Of a stretch of DNA of 64,000 bases, positions 1 through 9,629 are shown piece by piece (within the stretch, counting starts at the first letter, position 1; each line of letters opens with the position of its first letter). The DNA comes from Paenibacillus plantiphilus (lineage in GTDB: Bacteria > Bacillota > Bacilli > Paenibacillales > Paenibacillaceae). The stretch is from the NCBI RefSeq assembly GCF_927798095.1, contig NZ_CAKMMF010000003.1, forward strand, positions 222,612-286,611, read 5' to 3'. A program made the translations under genes and the position numbers. The notes beneath the pieces were generated by a model, which saw nothing but the letters and a program-made list of their open reading frames with translations, did not search any database and was not told the origin of the DNA.

Positions 1-3000
1 TCCAAAAGCTCCAGTTATGAGGTAAGCGCCATCCTCCCGACAGCGCATTGGCAAGGAAAGGCCGGGAATTTGCGCCGCATGATTCATCCGCAGCAAATAT
101 CGCTGATGTCCACGATACGCAATTTGATCCTCGATCCCCGCATCCTCGCTCACAAGCTCATGGATGAGCAGCCCAGCTGATTCCGCCTCTGACGACGCAG
201 GATCAAGATCCACTATGCCGCCCCATTGCTCGCGAAGCTCTTGCTGGCCCAGCGTCCGTCCCAATCCCCAGGCAGCGGCTTGAAATACGGAGAGGGGGTG
301 ATCGGGCAACTTGCCAGCATCCTTGTCAATCGATTGTGCGCCGCGTGTTACGAGCCATATGCGCACGTCCGCACGGCTTTTGGCGGCGCTTTGCGCCGCA
401 TACAGCAGCGAGTGCCCGCTTATTGCCTTCACCTGCGACCAGGGCTCGCTTCCCTCTATCTCTGCCATCTGCCCTGCAGTCGGCAGATCAAGATTCCAGC
501 AATGTACGATTCCCCGCAACCGGCCCCCATACGCCAGCAGCGCATCCTTTATGAGCTGGTCGTAATGCTCCCGATTCGTTGGATTTATCTTATTGTCCAC
601 GGAGCCGAATGCCGGTGTGAACGAATACGCTTCGTCAGAGGAAGCTTTGACAATGACAGCGTCGAAGTCCTGATTATGCAGAAGCGAGGCAGCAGTAGCG
701 GCAAAATCCCCTTCATCCCCGAGGAACAGCCATGCATCCCGCCTCGTAACCCGCTTCGCTGGTGCAAGCATTTTCGAATCAGGCTGCCATTGCAATTCAT
801 AGAACCAACGTTTGAGCTGCGTGCTGCTAATTTTACCGACACCTGCATCAAGCGCTTGTTTGACAAAATCAAGAAACTCAGCCACCAGGCGGCCTTGTTC
901 GTCATAAATGTGCAAATCGCCCTTCGTTATCATGCTGTTTCGTTCACTCAATCGGCTATGTGCCCACAATCGGCCCTCTGCCTTGCGGTGAAAGCGTATT
1001 TGGCCAATCCGCACCGGAATGCGGAATTCAAGTCTGGATTCCTTAGGCGTCTCGCCCTCCAACGGGAATTCAGCGGCCAGCAGCGCCTGGAAGCAGGCAT
1101 CCATCAATCGCGGATGGAAGCCATAGCCCTCTGCATCGTTATGATCGATGTTCATTTCGATTTCAACCCAAGCCTCGTCAATACCTACATTTGCTCCAAT
1201 GATTCCTTGGAAGCAAGGTCCGTAGTCGAAGCCCATGTTGTTCAAAATGCGATAAGCTTTTTCCCTGTCTATGTAATAGGGAGTCGCCAGCAGCTCCTGC
1301 TCCAGATCAGCTATCGAAGCCATGCTCCTCTGCTGCAGCTGTCTGACGCGACCCGATGCATGCAGCGTGAACGGACTGTTCGGCGCATCCGAAGCTCCAT
1401 AAATTTGGAAGGTGCCATTCTCTACATCGAGGTAATGCTGGGTCAGCAGAACTGACGAGGGCTGCGATAAAGTCAAGCTTCTATGCAGCTCCAATTGTTC
1501 CAGCACATAGCTGCCCTTGCCGAGCGTATGCTGCAGAGCGCCCATAATGGCTTCGATATAGCCTGCTGCCGGGAACACAATCTGATCGAGCACCCGATGA
1601 TCCTGCAAATAAGGGAAACGCTCCAGCGACACCTCGCCCTCCCAGCCCGTCGCTGCGCCGAGCAGCGGTCGTCCTAGCAAGGGATGATCGCGATGGCCAA
1701 GTCGAATGAGACGAATAACATCCGGCTCATGCCAATACATGCCCGAATGCCACGGATACCGCGGCAGCTTCACACGTTGACCTTGCGGATACAATGCCAT
1801 CCAGTCCGGCTCAATTCCCCATGTATAGAGCTCAGCCAAAGCATGCATCATCGCAGCATGCTCATCCTCCTTGCGGCGAATCGAGGCGATTGCAAGCGCG
1901 CTGCGCTCCCCAAAGCATTCTGTCAAAGAGCCGGATAACACAGGATGCGCGCCGATTTCCAGAAAAGCAGAATAGCCGAGACCAACAAGCTTCTCGATGA
2001 CTGGAGCGAAACGAACGGTTTCCCTTACATTCAGCCACCAATAATAGGAATCCGTTGCTGCTCCTTCTACCTCATCCGCCGTCACGGTGGAGTAAAGTGG
2101 AATCGAATTCGCGCGTGCAGGAACATGCTGCAAGCTCGTAATTAATTCGTCCTTGATTGCGTCCATATAATGACTGTGGAATGGCGACTGCACCTTAAGC
2201 TTGCGGCAAAATATGGACTGCTCACCCGCTAATCGCAGCACATGCTCCAACGCGTCCGAATCACCCGCCAATGTGACAGAGGACGGACTATTAATCGCGG
2301 CAATATCAACCTTATTCTTCACTTCTTCCAGCAAGACTGCCGCTTCAGCTTCCGTCGCGCCAACAGCTGCCATACCGCCAATTCCGCTAAGACGCTGAAG
2401 CAGGCGGCTGCGATTGTATATAATGACCAGCGCGTCCTCCAGCGTATAAACCCCTGCCTCATAAAATGCGGCAACCTCTCCCGCGCTATGACCGACGATG
2501 GCGTCAGGAATAATTCCCCATGAGCGCCAGAGGCCGGCAAGTGATACCTGCAGCGCGAAGCTGAGCGGCATTGCAACCTCTGTCTCATCCATACGGCTTT
2601 CCGCTTCATCCTTGCCCAATTCAGCCAGCATGGACCATCCGGATAGCACAGAGAACAAGCGATCGCAGCGAGCCATTATTTCGTAGAAAACCGGCTCCTG
2701 ATCCAGCAGCTGCCGTCCCATACCATACCATTGCGGGCCCATGCCCGAGAACGTCCAGACAAGCTTGGGCGCTTCGCCAGAAGCTCTCTTTCCTGCAATA
2801 ATGCCTTTGCCACCCTGCCCCGATACCGATAGATCCAACAGCTTCTTCAGATCATCCCCATTCTGAAAAACGAATGCCTGACGATGCTGATGATGCTCGC
2901 GGCGAACACCTGCGCTCCAGCAAATATCCGTCAGGTGTCTGTGATCAGACGCCGATTCAACGGATGCAGCCTCAGCCTCTTGAAGCAGAAGCTGCCTGTA

Positions 3001-4440
3001 GGACGCGCTCAGAGCGGCCAGCCCTTCCGGCTTCCGCGCCGACAGGGGCAGAAGATATGAGCGTCCCGCTGCAGATTGTTCGAATTGGCTCGGCGTTTGA
3101 TTGCCTATACCGACTCCCTCACGGACGATAACATGAGCATTCGTTCCACCGAAGCCGAACGAGTTAACAGCTGCAATAGCTGGTCCTTCATGCTGGGGCC
3201 ACGGTTCAAGCTCCAGAGGCACTCGTATGTTCCATTCCTCAAACGGAATCGCCGGATTCGGATGATTGAAATGCAAATTCGGAGGAATTTGCTTATGCTT
3301 CAAACATAGCACCGTCTTGATCAAACCGGCGATACCAGCAGCAGATTCCGTGTGGCCGATGTTCGTCTTGCAGGAGCCGATAATGAGCTTCCCATCTCCA
3401 GGGCGCTCGTCACTGTAGGCTGCAGATATCGCCCTGGCTTCGATGGGATCGCCGACAGGCGTGCCTGTACCGTGGGCTTCGACATATTGGACGGCGGAAG
3501 GCTGCAAGCCGGCCTTGCGCAGCGTCTCTCGAATCAGGCGCTCCTGCGCATCTGTGCTCGGAACAGTAATGCCCACAGTATGGCCATCCTGATTCACGCT
3601 GCTGGCCATAATAACGGCTTGAATCTCATCGCCGTCTGCGACAGCGTCAGCGTACCGTTTCAACACAACCAGCCCGACGCCTTCGCCCCGAACATAGCCG
3701 TTAGCCGAGGCGTCGAAGGTTTTGCATCGTCCATCAGGCGACAGAAATCCGCCCCTGCTCTCCACCAATGTATATTGCGGGGTGAAAATAAGGACGACAC
3801 CGCCCGCTACTGCAAGCTTGCTCTCGCCCCTCCGCAAGCTCTCACAAGCGAGGTGCAGCGAAACGAGTGAAGACGAGCAAGCCGTGTCAATCGTCATCGA
3901 TGGACCTTGAAAATCATAGATGTACGAAATCCGGTTCGAAATCATCGTCGTCATGCTGCTGGCTGCGGTATATGGACCGGCATCGCGCTGGAAGGGATCG
4001 CCGAATTGAAGCGCATGATAATCCAGCGCAAAAGCGCCGACAAACACGCCAACCTCTTGACCCCGCAGCTTATCTGGCTGCAGTCCTCCATCCTCCAGCG
4101 CTTCCCATGTGACCTCCAGCAGATGTCTCTGCTGAGGGTCCATATGATGCGCTTCGTGAGGGGATATGCCGAAGAACTCCGGATCGAAGCGGTCAATTCC
4201 GTCAATAAATCCACCGTGCTTCGTCACCATTTTACCCGGCTTATCACGATCGGGATGATAGAAATCGGTCTTGTTCCAGCGCTCGGGAGGAACCTCGACG
4301 ATAGCATCCTTGCCGCTTCTGAGCAGCTCCCAGAAGTCGTCTGGTCCCTTCACTCCTCCGGGAAAGCGGCAGCCCATCCCGATAATCGCGATGGCCTCCC
4401 CATCCGATAGCGCAGGCCTAAGTGGTTCATTCTTTGACAT
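1..4440 (-). CDS. Type I polyketide synthase, KS-AT-DH-(KR), 3' end beyond window
   Basis: Modular or iterative polyketide synthase; 1480 codons are visible and the frame runs off the left edge. The N-terminus goes straight into a ketosynthase (EAIAIIGMGCRFPGG) with the complete triad: Cys188 in DTACSSS, His323 in VEAHGTGTPVGDP, His363 in TNIGHTESAAG. An acyltransferase follows with Ser652 in GHSAGE. The dehydratase has His948 in QDHRVLDQIVFP and Asp1114 in HPRLMDACFQ; the usual glycine four residues after the His is Asp here. After about 270 residues a ketoreductase nucleotide-binding motif (AYLITGAFG) begins at the window edge. No loading module or carrier protein precedes the KS. The ATG at 4440 has AAGGAAGG about 9 nt upstream. 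It starts 21 nt after the preceding gene in the same direction, so it is probably the distal gene of the operon that begins at 16220. Product unknown. Confidence 0.93.
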   Translation of the reverse strand, partial: MSKNEPLRPALSDGEAIAIIGMGCRFPGGVKGPDDFWELLRSGKDAIVEVPPERWNKTDFYHPDRDKPGKMVTKHGGFIDGIDRFDPEFFGISPHEAHHMDPQQRHLLEVTWEALEDGGLQPDKLRGQEVGVFVGAFALDYHALQFGDPFQRDAGPYTAASSMTTMISNRISYIYDFQGPSMTIDTACSSSLVSLHLACESLRRGESKLAVAGGVVLIFTPQYTLVESRGGFLSPDGRCKTFDASANGYVRGEGVGLVVLKRYADAVADGDEIQAVIMASSVNQDGHTVGITVPSTDAQERLIRETLRKAGLQPSAVQYVEAHGTGTPVGDPIEARAISAAYSDERPGDGKLIIGSCKTNIGHTESAAGIAGLIKTVLCLKHKQIPPNLHFNHPNPAIPFEEWNIRVPLELEPWPQHEGPAIAAVNSFGFGGTNAHVIVREGVGIGNQTPSQFEQSAAGRSYLLPLSARKPEGLAALSASYRQLLLQEAEAASVESASDHRHLTDICWSAGVRREHHQHRQAFVFQNGDDLKKLLDLSVSGQGGKGIIAGKRASGEAPKLVWTFSGMGPQWYGMGRQLLDQEPVFYEIMARCDRLFSVLSGWSMLAELGKDEAESRMDETEVAMPLSFALQVSLAGLWRSWGIIPDAIVGHSAGEVAAFYEAGVYTLEDALVIIYNRSRLLQRLSGIGGMAAVGATEAEAAVLLEEVKNKVDIAAINSPSSVTLAGDSDALEHVLRLAGEQSIFCRKLKVQSPFHSHYMDAIKDELITSLQHVPARANSIPLYSTVTADEVEGAATDSYYWWLNVRETVRFAPVIEKLVGLGYSAFLEIGAHPVLSGSLTECFGERSALAIASIRRKEDEHAAMMHALAELYTWGIEPDWMALYPQGQRVKLPRYPWHSGMYWHEPDVIRLIRLGHRDHPLLGRPLLGAATGWEGEVSLERFPYLQDHRVLDQIVFPAAGYIEAIMGALQHTLGKGSYVLEQLELHRSLTLSQPSSVLLTQHYLDVENGTFQIYGASDAPNSPFTLHASGRVRQLQQRSMASIADLEQELLATPYYIDREKAYRILNNMGFDYGPCFQGIIGANVGIDEAWVEIEMNIDHNDAEGYGFHPRLMDACFQALLAAEFPLEGETPKESRLEFRIPVRIGQIRFHRKAEGRLWAHSRLSERNSMITKGDLHIYDEQGRLVAEFLDFVKQALDAGVGKISSTQLKRWFYELQWQPDSKMLAPAKRVTRRDAWLFLGDEGDFAATAASLLHNQDFDAVIVKASSDEAYSFTPAFGSVDNKINPTNREHYDQLIKDALLAYGGRLRGIVHCWNLDLPTAGQMAEIEGSEPWSQVKAISGHSLLYAAQSAAKSRADVRIWLVTRGAQSIDKDAGKLPDHPLSVFQAAAWGLGRTLGQQELREQWGGIVDLDPASSEAESAGLLIHELVSEDAGIEDQIAYRGHQRYLLRMNHAAQIPGLSLPMRCREDGAYLITGAFG

Positions 4441-4461
4441 GCGTTCGAACCTTCCTTTCTT

Positions 4462-6993
4462 CTATGTAGTCGTAGGTGCCCACACTCGAATGACAGGACT
4501 CCAGTCGCCTCCGGCTCCTTGCAGCAGGCTGTAATCCAGCGCATAAATGTTGCGCCATGAATCGACTGCGATCTTCGCTGCATTCACGCCCGGAGATGTT
4601 GACAGGAGCGTCCCGCTGGAATTATAAATATCCAGCTGATATTGGCTGGCCGCTGCGCCGTTTCCTTGATAAGACAGCACGTATATATTGCCGTCCCCAT
4701 CGATGTCCATATCCAAATAATTAACGCTTGAATCCCGCCGCAGCTGCAAGAATGGCGACGAGGCAAAATAGAGGACGCTATTGCCGAACACATCAAACGC
4801 CTGCAGCCTCTTATTGCCGTCCTCCAGCACAAGAATGAAGCCATCCGGCGTGACCGCGGCGGCAACAGGACGCTGAAGCAGACCGGCCCGCGTGCCCGTT
4901 CCGCCAACGGAAGAAGGCACTGGAGCAGCAGCAGCATCGACTGGAATGTCGCTGAGCTGCACAATTTGCAGCATGTTGGCCGAAGCGCTGACAGCAGCGG
5001 CAAAGCCCGCCGGATGCACAACAAGGTCATCAACCGCATTCAAGGTCAAATACCCTCGGCTCTGCCCCGTCGGAAATTGGAAGGGTCCAGCATCCCCCAA
5101 AGCAATATCACGCAATGCATTGGGCTTGCTGCGTGTATCGAAGAACAGATTATTCGACTCCCCGCTTCCGCTTGCTATCGTTGTCATCGTATTGAATCCG
5201 CAGGAAGCAGGCTTCAATGATGCCTCAACAGAGGCCGACACCGAAATCGCCTGCAAGCGGTACATTTGCTGACCGTTGGAAGTTCCGCCGCCACATGGGA
5301 CAGCTTGAATGCCAGAGGCTCTCCAGCCGTATACGAGTGTGGCAGCAGCGGCGTTATAGGATACCCCTGTCAATTGACAGAGATGGGTTCCGACATTGCT
5401 GCAATCCAGATTCGCCACCGTTGACTTGTCAGTTGTGGACGCTGGCTTCCAGCTATATCCGGCTGTACTGTCATAGGACAAATCCATTATCGCTTGGTAA
5501 ACAGTCTTCGGACTGAGAGCCGACTCTTGAATTGCGATCTCTAGCAGAGATGACGCCACTCCTGCCGCCTCACCCGCTCCGACGACAACGCCCGCTGAAT
5601 TATAAAGGGACACTTGAGCGGATACAGCCGCATCGCGCGGCACATCAGCAAAGCTGGCAGATAGCGAATCATCCGTCCAAATGCCGTTCATTGCTCCCTC
5701 TGCCGTCTTCGTCGTTCCATTCATCTCCCATTGGATGACATAACGCGACGCTGTCAGCGGCCATGCGCCATGGGCGGGATCAGGCCGAACTACTACGCTC
5801 GACGACGTAATCATATCCAGCGTATACAGCTGTGTAAACGTGGCAGGAACAGAGAGTGTCTCCACAATCCCGCTTACGACGCCTGTTTGCAGAGAGGACA
5901 ACAGCCCAGCCAGCGGCCAGTTGAGACCTTGCGCAGCGGCAACCAATTCAGCGTCTTCATACTCGCTGCGAAGCTTGGACAGCAGCTTCGGCAGCGAGCC
6001 GCCGAACAGGAGCGAGCCGATCGAGCCGCTAAGCAGTCCGAGTGCAGCCTCGGTTGAGACCGCTGAAGACAGGCTTCCCGCTGCTTTCATAATTTCAGTA
6101 ATAATATCAGAATTTGCAAGCAGTCCGTTGTACCAATCAGGCGTTGTGTAGCCGCCCGCGCTCTTCATGATCCAAGGCACTGCATAGCCTAGAATGCCAG
6201 ATACCATCAATGGCAGCGGGTTCACAATTCCGTCCCAGCCAAGCGCCCCCAAGGTGCCGAAGGTTAACTGAATAGCAGCGGTCCCCTGTGGAGCTGAACA
6301 TGTGAGCACTGCCTGCTGGACATCCATGGGGATGCCTTCAATCGTCAGGGTCGGCGGAACAAGGCCAAGAAACTTCATTGCCGCTGTCTCGAATGGCGAT
6401 CCTTTTGGAAGTCTTGAAGTCCAATTCGCAGGTGCTATAGGCGTCCCGGAACGATCCAGAAACTCAGCATACACACTGTAAAAAGCCGGGTACACATTAG
6501 CTGCCGTAAGCTGAAACTGCAGTGTGGACGGGTCCCCGCTAACAGTCCCAAATGCAATACCGAATTGCGGCTGAAAGCCATTCGCTGTCCATGCATACGG
6601 CGCAATCGCGGGAAGAACCGGCTCATAAGAGCCGGCTGTGCCCTGCTGAACAGTCCACAGCTCGTTCTGCAGACTGCTGTCCCCTTTAACTGCGATTAGC
6701 GTATCTTGAATAATAGGACCAGCAGCCGTAGCCGTTGCTGCCGAAATATTATATTGGTACACGGGCGTTTCCCCCAGCTTGCCAATACTGACAACAGTGG
6801 CCCACCCGCCCTGAGGCGTAGCGGCTCCCTGCTTGCTGATGGCTGTCCCAAGATTGTACAGCTCATTCGTCTGGCTGTTGATATGCGCGGTCACCGATGC
6901 TTGAATCGCCGGAACAGGCGAGGACAGCTCGGGATGCGCACCGGCTAGTTGAAGCGCATAGTCCATTGGCGATAATCCGGCCTGACTTGTCAT
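4462..6993 (-). CDS. Large NHL-propeller protein, shorter paralogue of the 12297-16220 gene
   Basis: Predicted 843-residue protein of unknown function. The ATG at 6993 was chosen over an upstream in-frame start because GGAGG lies 7-8 nt before it. There is no signal peptide. Regions match the 1307-residue protein of the same operon in the same order: an N-terminal segment with NLGTAISKQGAATPQGGWA; a central stretch with hydrophobic helices around residues 260-340 (GILGYAVPWIM, LLSGSIGSLLFGG); a segment opening with RPDPAHG; a region with paired cysteines (LDCSNVGTHLCQLTGV); and a C-terminal repeat region from about residue 700 (RPVAAAVTPDGFILVLEDG, DMDIDGDGNIYVLSY) that looks like NHL beta-propeller blades. 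The paralogue carries extra modules inside its propeller that this copy lacks. The hydrophobic middle could be membrane-inserting, but that is a guess. Confidence 0.85.
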   Translation of the reverse strand: MTSQAGLSPMDYALQLAGAHPELSSPVPAIQASVTAHINSQTNELYNLGTAISKQGAATPQGGWATVVSIGKLGETPVYQYNISAATATAAGPIIQDTLIAVKGDSSLQNELWTVQQGTAGSYEPVLPAIAPYAWTANGFQPQFGIAFGTVSGDPSTLQFQLTAANVYPAFYSVYAEFLDRSGTPIAPANWTSRLPKGSPFETAAMKFLGLVPPTLTIEGIPMDVQQAVLTCSAPQGTAAIQLTFGTLGALGWDGIVNPLPLMVSGILGYAVPWIMKSAGGYTTPDWYNGLLANSDIITEIMKAAGSLSSAVSTEAALGLLSGSIGSLLFGGSLPKLLSKLRSEYEDAELVAAAQGLNWPLAGLLSSLQTGVVSGIVETLSVPATFTQLYTLDMITSSSVVVRPDPAHGAWPLTASRYVIQWEMNGTTKTAEGAMNGIWTDDSLSASFADVPRDAAVSAQVSLYNSAGVVVGAGEAAGVASSLLEIAIQESALSPKTVYQAIMDLSYDSTAGYSWKPASTTDKSTVANLDCSNVGTHLCQLTGVSYNAAAATLVYGWRASGIQAVPCGGGTSNGQQMYRLQAISVSASVEASLKPASCGFNTMTTIASGSGESNNLFFDTRSKPNALRDIALGDAGPFQFPTGQSRGYLTLNAVDDLVVHPAGFAAAVSASANMLQIVQLSDIPVDAAAAPVPSSVGGTGTRAGLLQRPVAAAVTPDGFILVLEDGNKRLQAFDVFGNSVLYFASSPFLQLRRDSSVNYLDMDIDGDGNIYVLSYQGNGAAASQYQLDIYNSSGTLLSTSPGVNAAKIAVDSWRNIYALDYSLLQGAGGDWSPVIRVWAPTTT

Positions 6994-7048
6994 TACATAA
7001 CCTCCTGTTCTCGCATTAGCGCCTGAAGCGCAGGACATATGAATCCGA

Positions 7049-9571
7049 TCAGCACCAATGCCATGGATCCGGGATGCAAGAAGGCGGCTTCGGCGGCGAA
7101 GCAGCTGTCATCATGTTCTCCCAGGTCAGATGCTGTGGAGGCTTCTGATTCAAGTACTGCTGCAGCTTCTGCCCATTAGGGCAGGTTGTCGTACCGTCCA
7201 TAACATCCTGCGTCAGCTGAGTAGTGGCCAGTACAACCCTTACCTGCTCCAGTGTATGTGTACTGTCAGGACGGATGACCATCAATACGGAGCCGTAGAC
7301 ATGCAGCGTACCATCGGCATTGCTAATAACATAAAACTCCACATAGCCCTGCTGCAGCTGCGTAGTATCCGTACTAATATTCGTCATATGCCACTTGCTG
7401 CCCGGAATAATAACCATATCGATTTTTGCCGAAGACAGCAGCGGATAGCCGTTCGTAGTGAAGGCAGTCTGTATGTCCGATGCTAAATTCTGCGCATCAA
7501 ACTCTGCGCTCATCGATTGCGGAAGCTGGAACAGAGGCACACCAATAGGACCGCCGGATACATACAGCGTCGTGCTGATCTTAATGATGGAGTAGATGGG
7601 GTATAACGTATTGGTGCCGTTCTTAATCGTCCAACTGATGCCCAGTGTATTCACAACGACGGTCGCATTCGCATCCAGCGGATAATTGGCCGTCTGGAAT
7701 TGCCCCCTTAACGCCGAAGAAATCGTTGCGTTATCCAGATCGCTGGAATAGGAAGAAGGCAATGTAAAGAAAGGCCCTTCATTCAGGGACACCGCTGCAT
7801 TCGTCAGAACCGCGTTCTGAAGCTGCGCTTGCTGAAAGGTTGTTCCTTGCATGTTGGCAAAAGCGAGCGAGGTTTGCTTTTTATTAATGGATGGGGTCAG
7901 AAATGTTCCGTTCATCGTCGTCCCGATCAGGTTGGCAGAGTCCAGATTGGCGCCATACATGCGCGCCTGCGAGAAATCCATGCTGGCCAGATTGGCGTTC
8001 GCAAGATCCGCTTCCTCAAGATCTGCATTATCCGCCTTGGCCAGATTGCCGTACCAGTTGACGCCGGACATATTGACCGCATACAAATTAGCGTCGGTGA
8101 AAATCGCATTCGGCATATAAGCTCCTGCCAGTACAGCAGCGTCATTGCTGGATACATAAAGCCATACATACAGAACCGAGCCGGCATTCGTTATCGTGTA
8201 GACCGTATTGTTATCCGTAATGACCCAATTCTGGCTAGGTATGCGTACCGTTAATGTTGCGGCGTTCGACAACGGATAGCCTGCTGCTTGAAACGCCTGA
8301 CTAATAGACGATGTAATCGCTCCGCCGTTCAGATCGTTAATAAGCGAGGTGCTGAGCGTGAAGGCTTCCTGCTTTGCGCCGAGCTGAGCGCCCGTCAAAT
8401 TCGCTCCAGTAAGCGTTGCATTCGACATGCTCGCGCTGAACAGCTTCACGCCGTTCTTCATCGATGCGTTCGTCAGATTGGCGAAGCTAAAGTCTGTCCC
8501 CGTCAGATCACAGCCATCCAATAGACCGCCCGTCAAATCCGCATGGGTAAAGGTTACGCCTGGCAGCGCGCAATTCAAGAAACGCACATTCTGCAGGCTC
8601 GTACCGGTAAAGTTCGTATGCGCATCAATTTCTGCAGTCGTCAGATCCGCATTATTCATATTGGCTCCGCTCAGCGTTGCCCCAGGAATATGGATGCTGT
8701 TCACGTTCGCAAGAAGCAGATTCGCTCCAGTCAAATCAGCATCCGCCAATACGGTTCCGATTAGTATCGCCCCATACAGATTGGCATTGGCCATCGCTGA
8801 ACCTGTCAGGTCGGCGCCATCAATTGAAGCATCGGTAAGATTCGCGCCTGTGAAATTGCAATTCTTCATCGTCGCATCGGACAGCACCGCAAATTTCATA
8901 CTGGCGTTTGAGAAATCGGCGCCTGCTACTGTACATTTGGGCATGATGACATAATTCATTTTCGCGCCGGATAAGACGGCATTCGACAGAATCGTATCCG
9001 GACCTTGAAAGGTTCCCTCGAATAATGTCGCGTTCGCAAAATTCGCATTCGTCATATTGCAGCCCGAGAAATCCACATAGCTGAGATCCGCGCTCGCCAT
9101 ATAAGCCCATGTCAAATCGGCGTCATGAATAACTGAGGCTTGCTGAATTTGCGCAAGGCCCGTCGTTATAATTTGTTGAGTGAGCTGCGCCGTTGCCGGC
9201 GGATTGCTTGCAGCGACACGGGTTACCGTGCTTCCGCTCATATTAACCGCATACTGTACGCCACCTGAGGCTTGCTCAATCAGATAGACATTAGTGCCTG
9301 CTGTTTGCAGAATGAACAGCGCCGGAGAGCCGTCTCGCCCTGCCGTCGCTGTATAGGCGCTGCCTCCGTATACCAAATAGCTCCCATTAGCCGCTTGCAG
9401 CCAAAATCCGCTCGCGCTGTCGCCATACGCATTAAAGCGCTGGTCGGCAGCGGCGGAAGAAGCCTGGACGGCTACCACTGTTGCGGTAGACTCGTCCAGG
9501 CTCAAAAAGGAGCTGCCTGCGGGAGTGCTGAATGCCCACTTGCCAATAAATGTCATCGAATCCGAGGACAT
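7049..9571 (-). CDS. Pentapeptide-repeat protein with three interspersed ~70-residue modules
   Basis: 840 residues, no signal peptide. The ATG at 9571 has AGGAGG 7 nt upstream; an in-frame GTG at 9589 lies 5' of that ribosome site and is less likely. Residues 1 to about 135 contain motifs such as GSYLVYGGSAYT and NVYLIEQASGGVQY, loosely like beta-trefoil or fascin-type repeats (uncertain). From about 145 to 400 and again 475 to 600 the chain is built of pentapeptide repeats of A(D/N)Lxx type (ADLTGANLLLANVNS, ANLASMDFSQ), expected to fold as a right-handed quadrilateral beta-helix. Three copies of a separate module, roughly residues 404-475, 601-674 and 680-761, interrupt or follow the repeats. 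They share F-x-LP or F-x-LS starts, DL-(D/N)-x-(A/G) and W-x-I/M-T signatures, and also occur in the 1307-residue protein. Pentapeptide proteins include DNA mimics and structural proteins; nothing here selects a role. Confidence 0.88.
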   Translation of the reverse strand: MSSDSMTFIGKWAFSTPAGSSFLSLDESTATVVAVQASSAAADQRFNAYGDSASGFWLQAANGSYLVYGGSAYTATAGRDGSPALFILQTAGTNVYLIEQASGGVQYAVNMSGSTVTRVAASNPPATAQLTQQIITTGLAQIQQASVIHDADLTWAYMASADLSYVDFSGCNMTNANFANATLFEGTFQGPDTILSNAVLSGAKMNYVIMPKCTVAGADFSNASMKFAVLSDATMKNCNFTGANLTDASIDGADLTGSAMANANLYGAILIGTVLADADLTGANLLLANVNSIHIPGATLSGANMNNADLTTAEIDAHTNFTGTSLQNVRFLNCALPGVTFTHADLTGGLLDGCDLTGTDFSFANLTNASMKNGVKLFSASMSNATLTGANLTGAQLGAKQEAFTLSTSLINDLNGGAITSSISQAFQAAGYPLSNAATLTVRIPSQNWVITDNNTVYTITNAGSVLYVWLYVSSNDAAVLAGAYMPNAIFTDANLYAVNMSGVNWYGNLAKADNADLEEADLANANLASMDFSQARMYGANLDSANLIGTTMNGTFLTPSINKKQTSLAFANMQGTTFQQAQLQNAVLTNAAVSLNEGPFFTLPSSYSSDLDNATISSALRGQFQTANYPLDANATVVVNTLGISWTIKNGTNTLYPIYSIIKISTTLYVSGGPIGVPLFQLPQSMSAEFDAQNLASDIQTAFTTNGYPLLSSAKIDMVIIPGSKWHMTNISTDTTQLQQGYVEFYVISNADGTLHVYGSVLMVIRPDSTHTLEQVRVVLATTQLTQDVMDGTTTCPNGQKLQQYLNQKPPQHLTWENMMTAASPPKPPSCIPDPWHWC
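7290..7771 (-). repeat. Two copies of the shared ~70-residue protein module (modules 2 and 3)
   Basis: Coding repeats inside the pentapeptide gene: approximately 7550-7771 and 7290-7534. Each begins with a hydrophobic-x-LP motif, followed by a DL/EFD segment, a predicted helix ending in F-x-(T)-x-(N/G)-YPL, a strand ending in W, and a final strand (TLYVSGG, TLHVYG). A further copy lies at about 8148-8361. Boundaries are estimated by eye. Confidence 0.7.
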
Positions 9572-9594
9572 CTCCATTCCTCCTGCCACTACTT

Positions 9595-9629
9595 AATTTT
9601 GATGAACTAATTTTGATGAACTAATTTTG
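9595..9629. repeat. 14-bp direct repeat between two operon genes
   Basis: The 14-mer AATTTTGATGAACT occurs at 9595-9608 and 9609-9622, with half a third copy to 9629. It overlaps the stop codon of the polyglycine gene and fills the gap before the pentapeptide gene. It may be slippage; a function is not evident. Confidence 0.75.

Noticed and set aside
226-1455. Long plus-strand open frame
   Set aside because: Antisense to the polyketide synthase dehydratase region; no ribosome site, and the minus-strand frame has clear active-site motifs.
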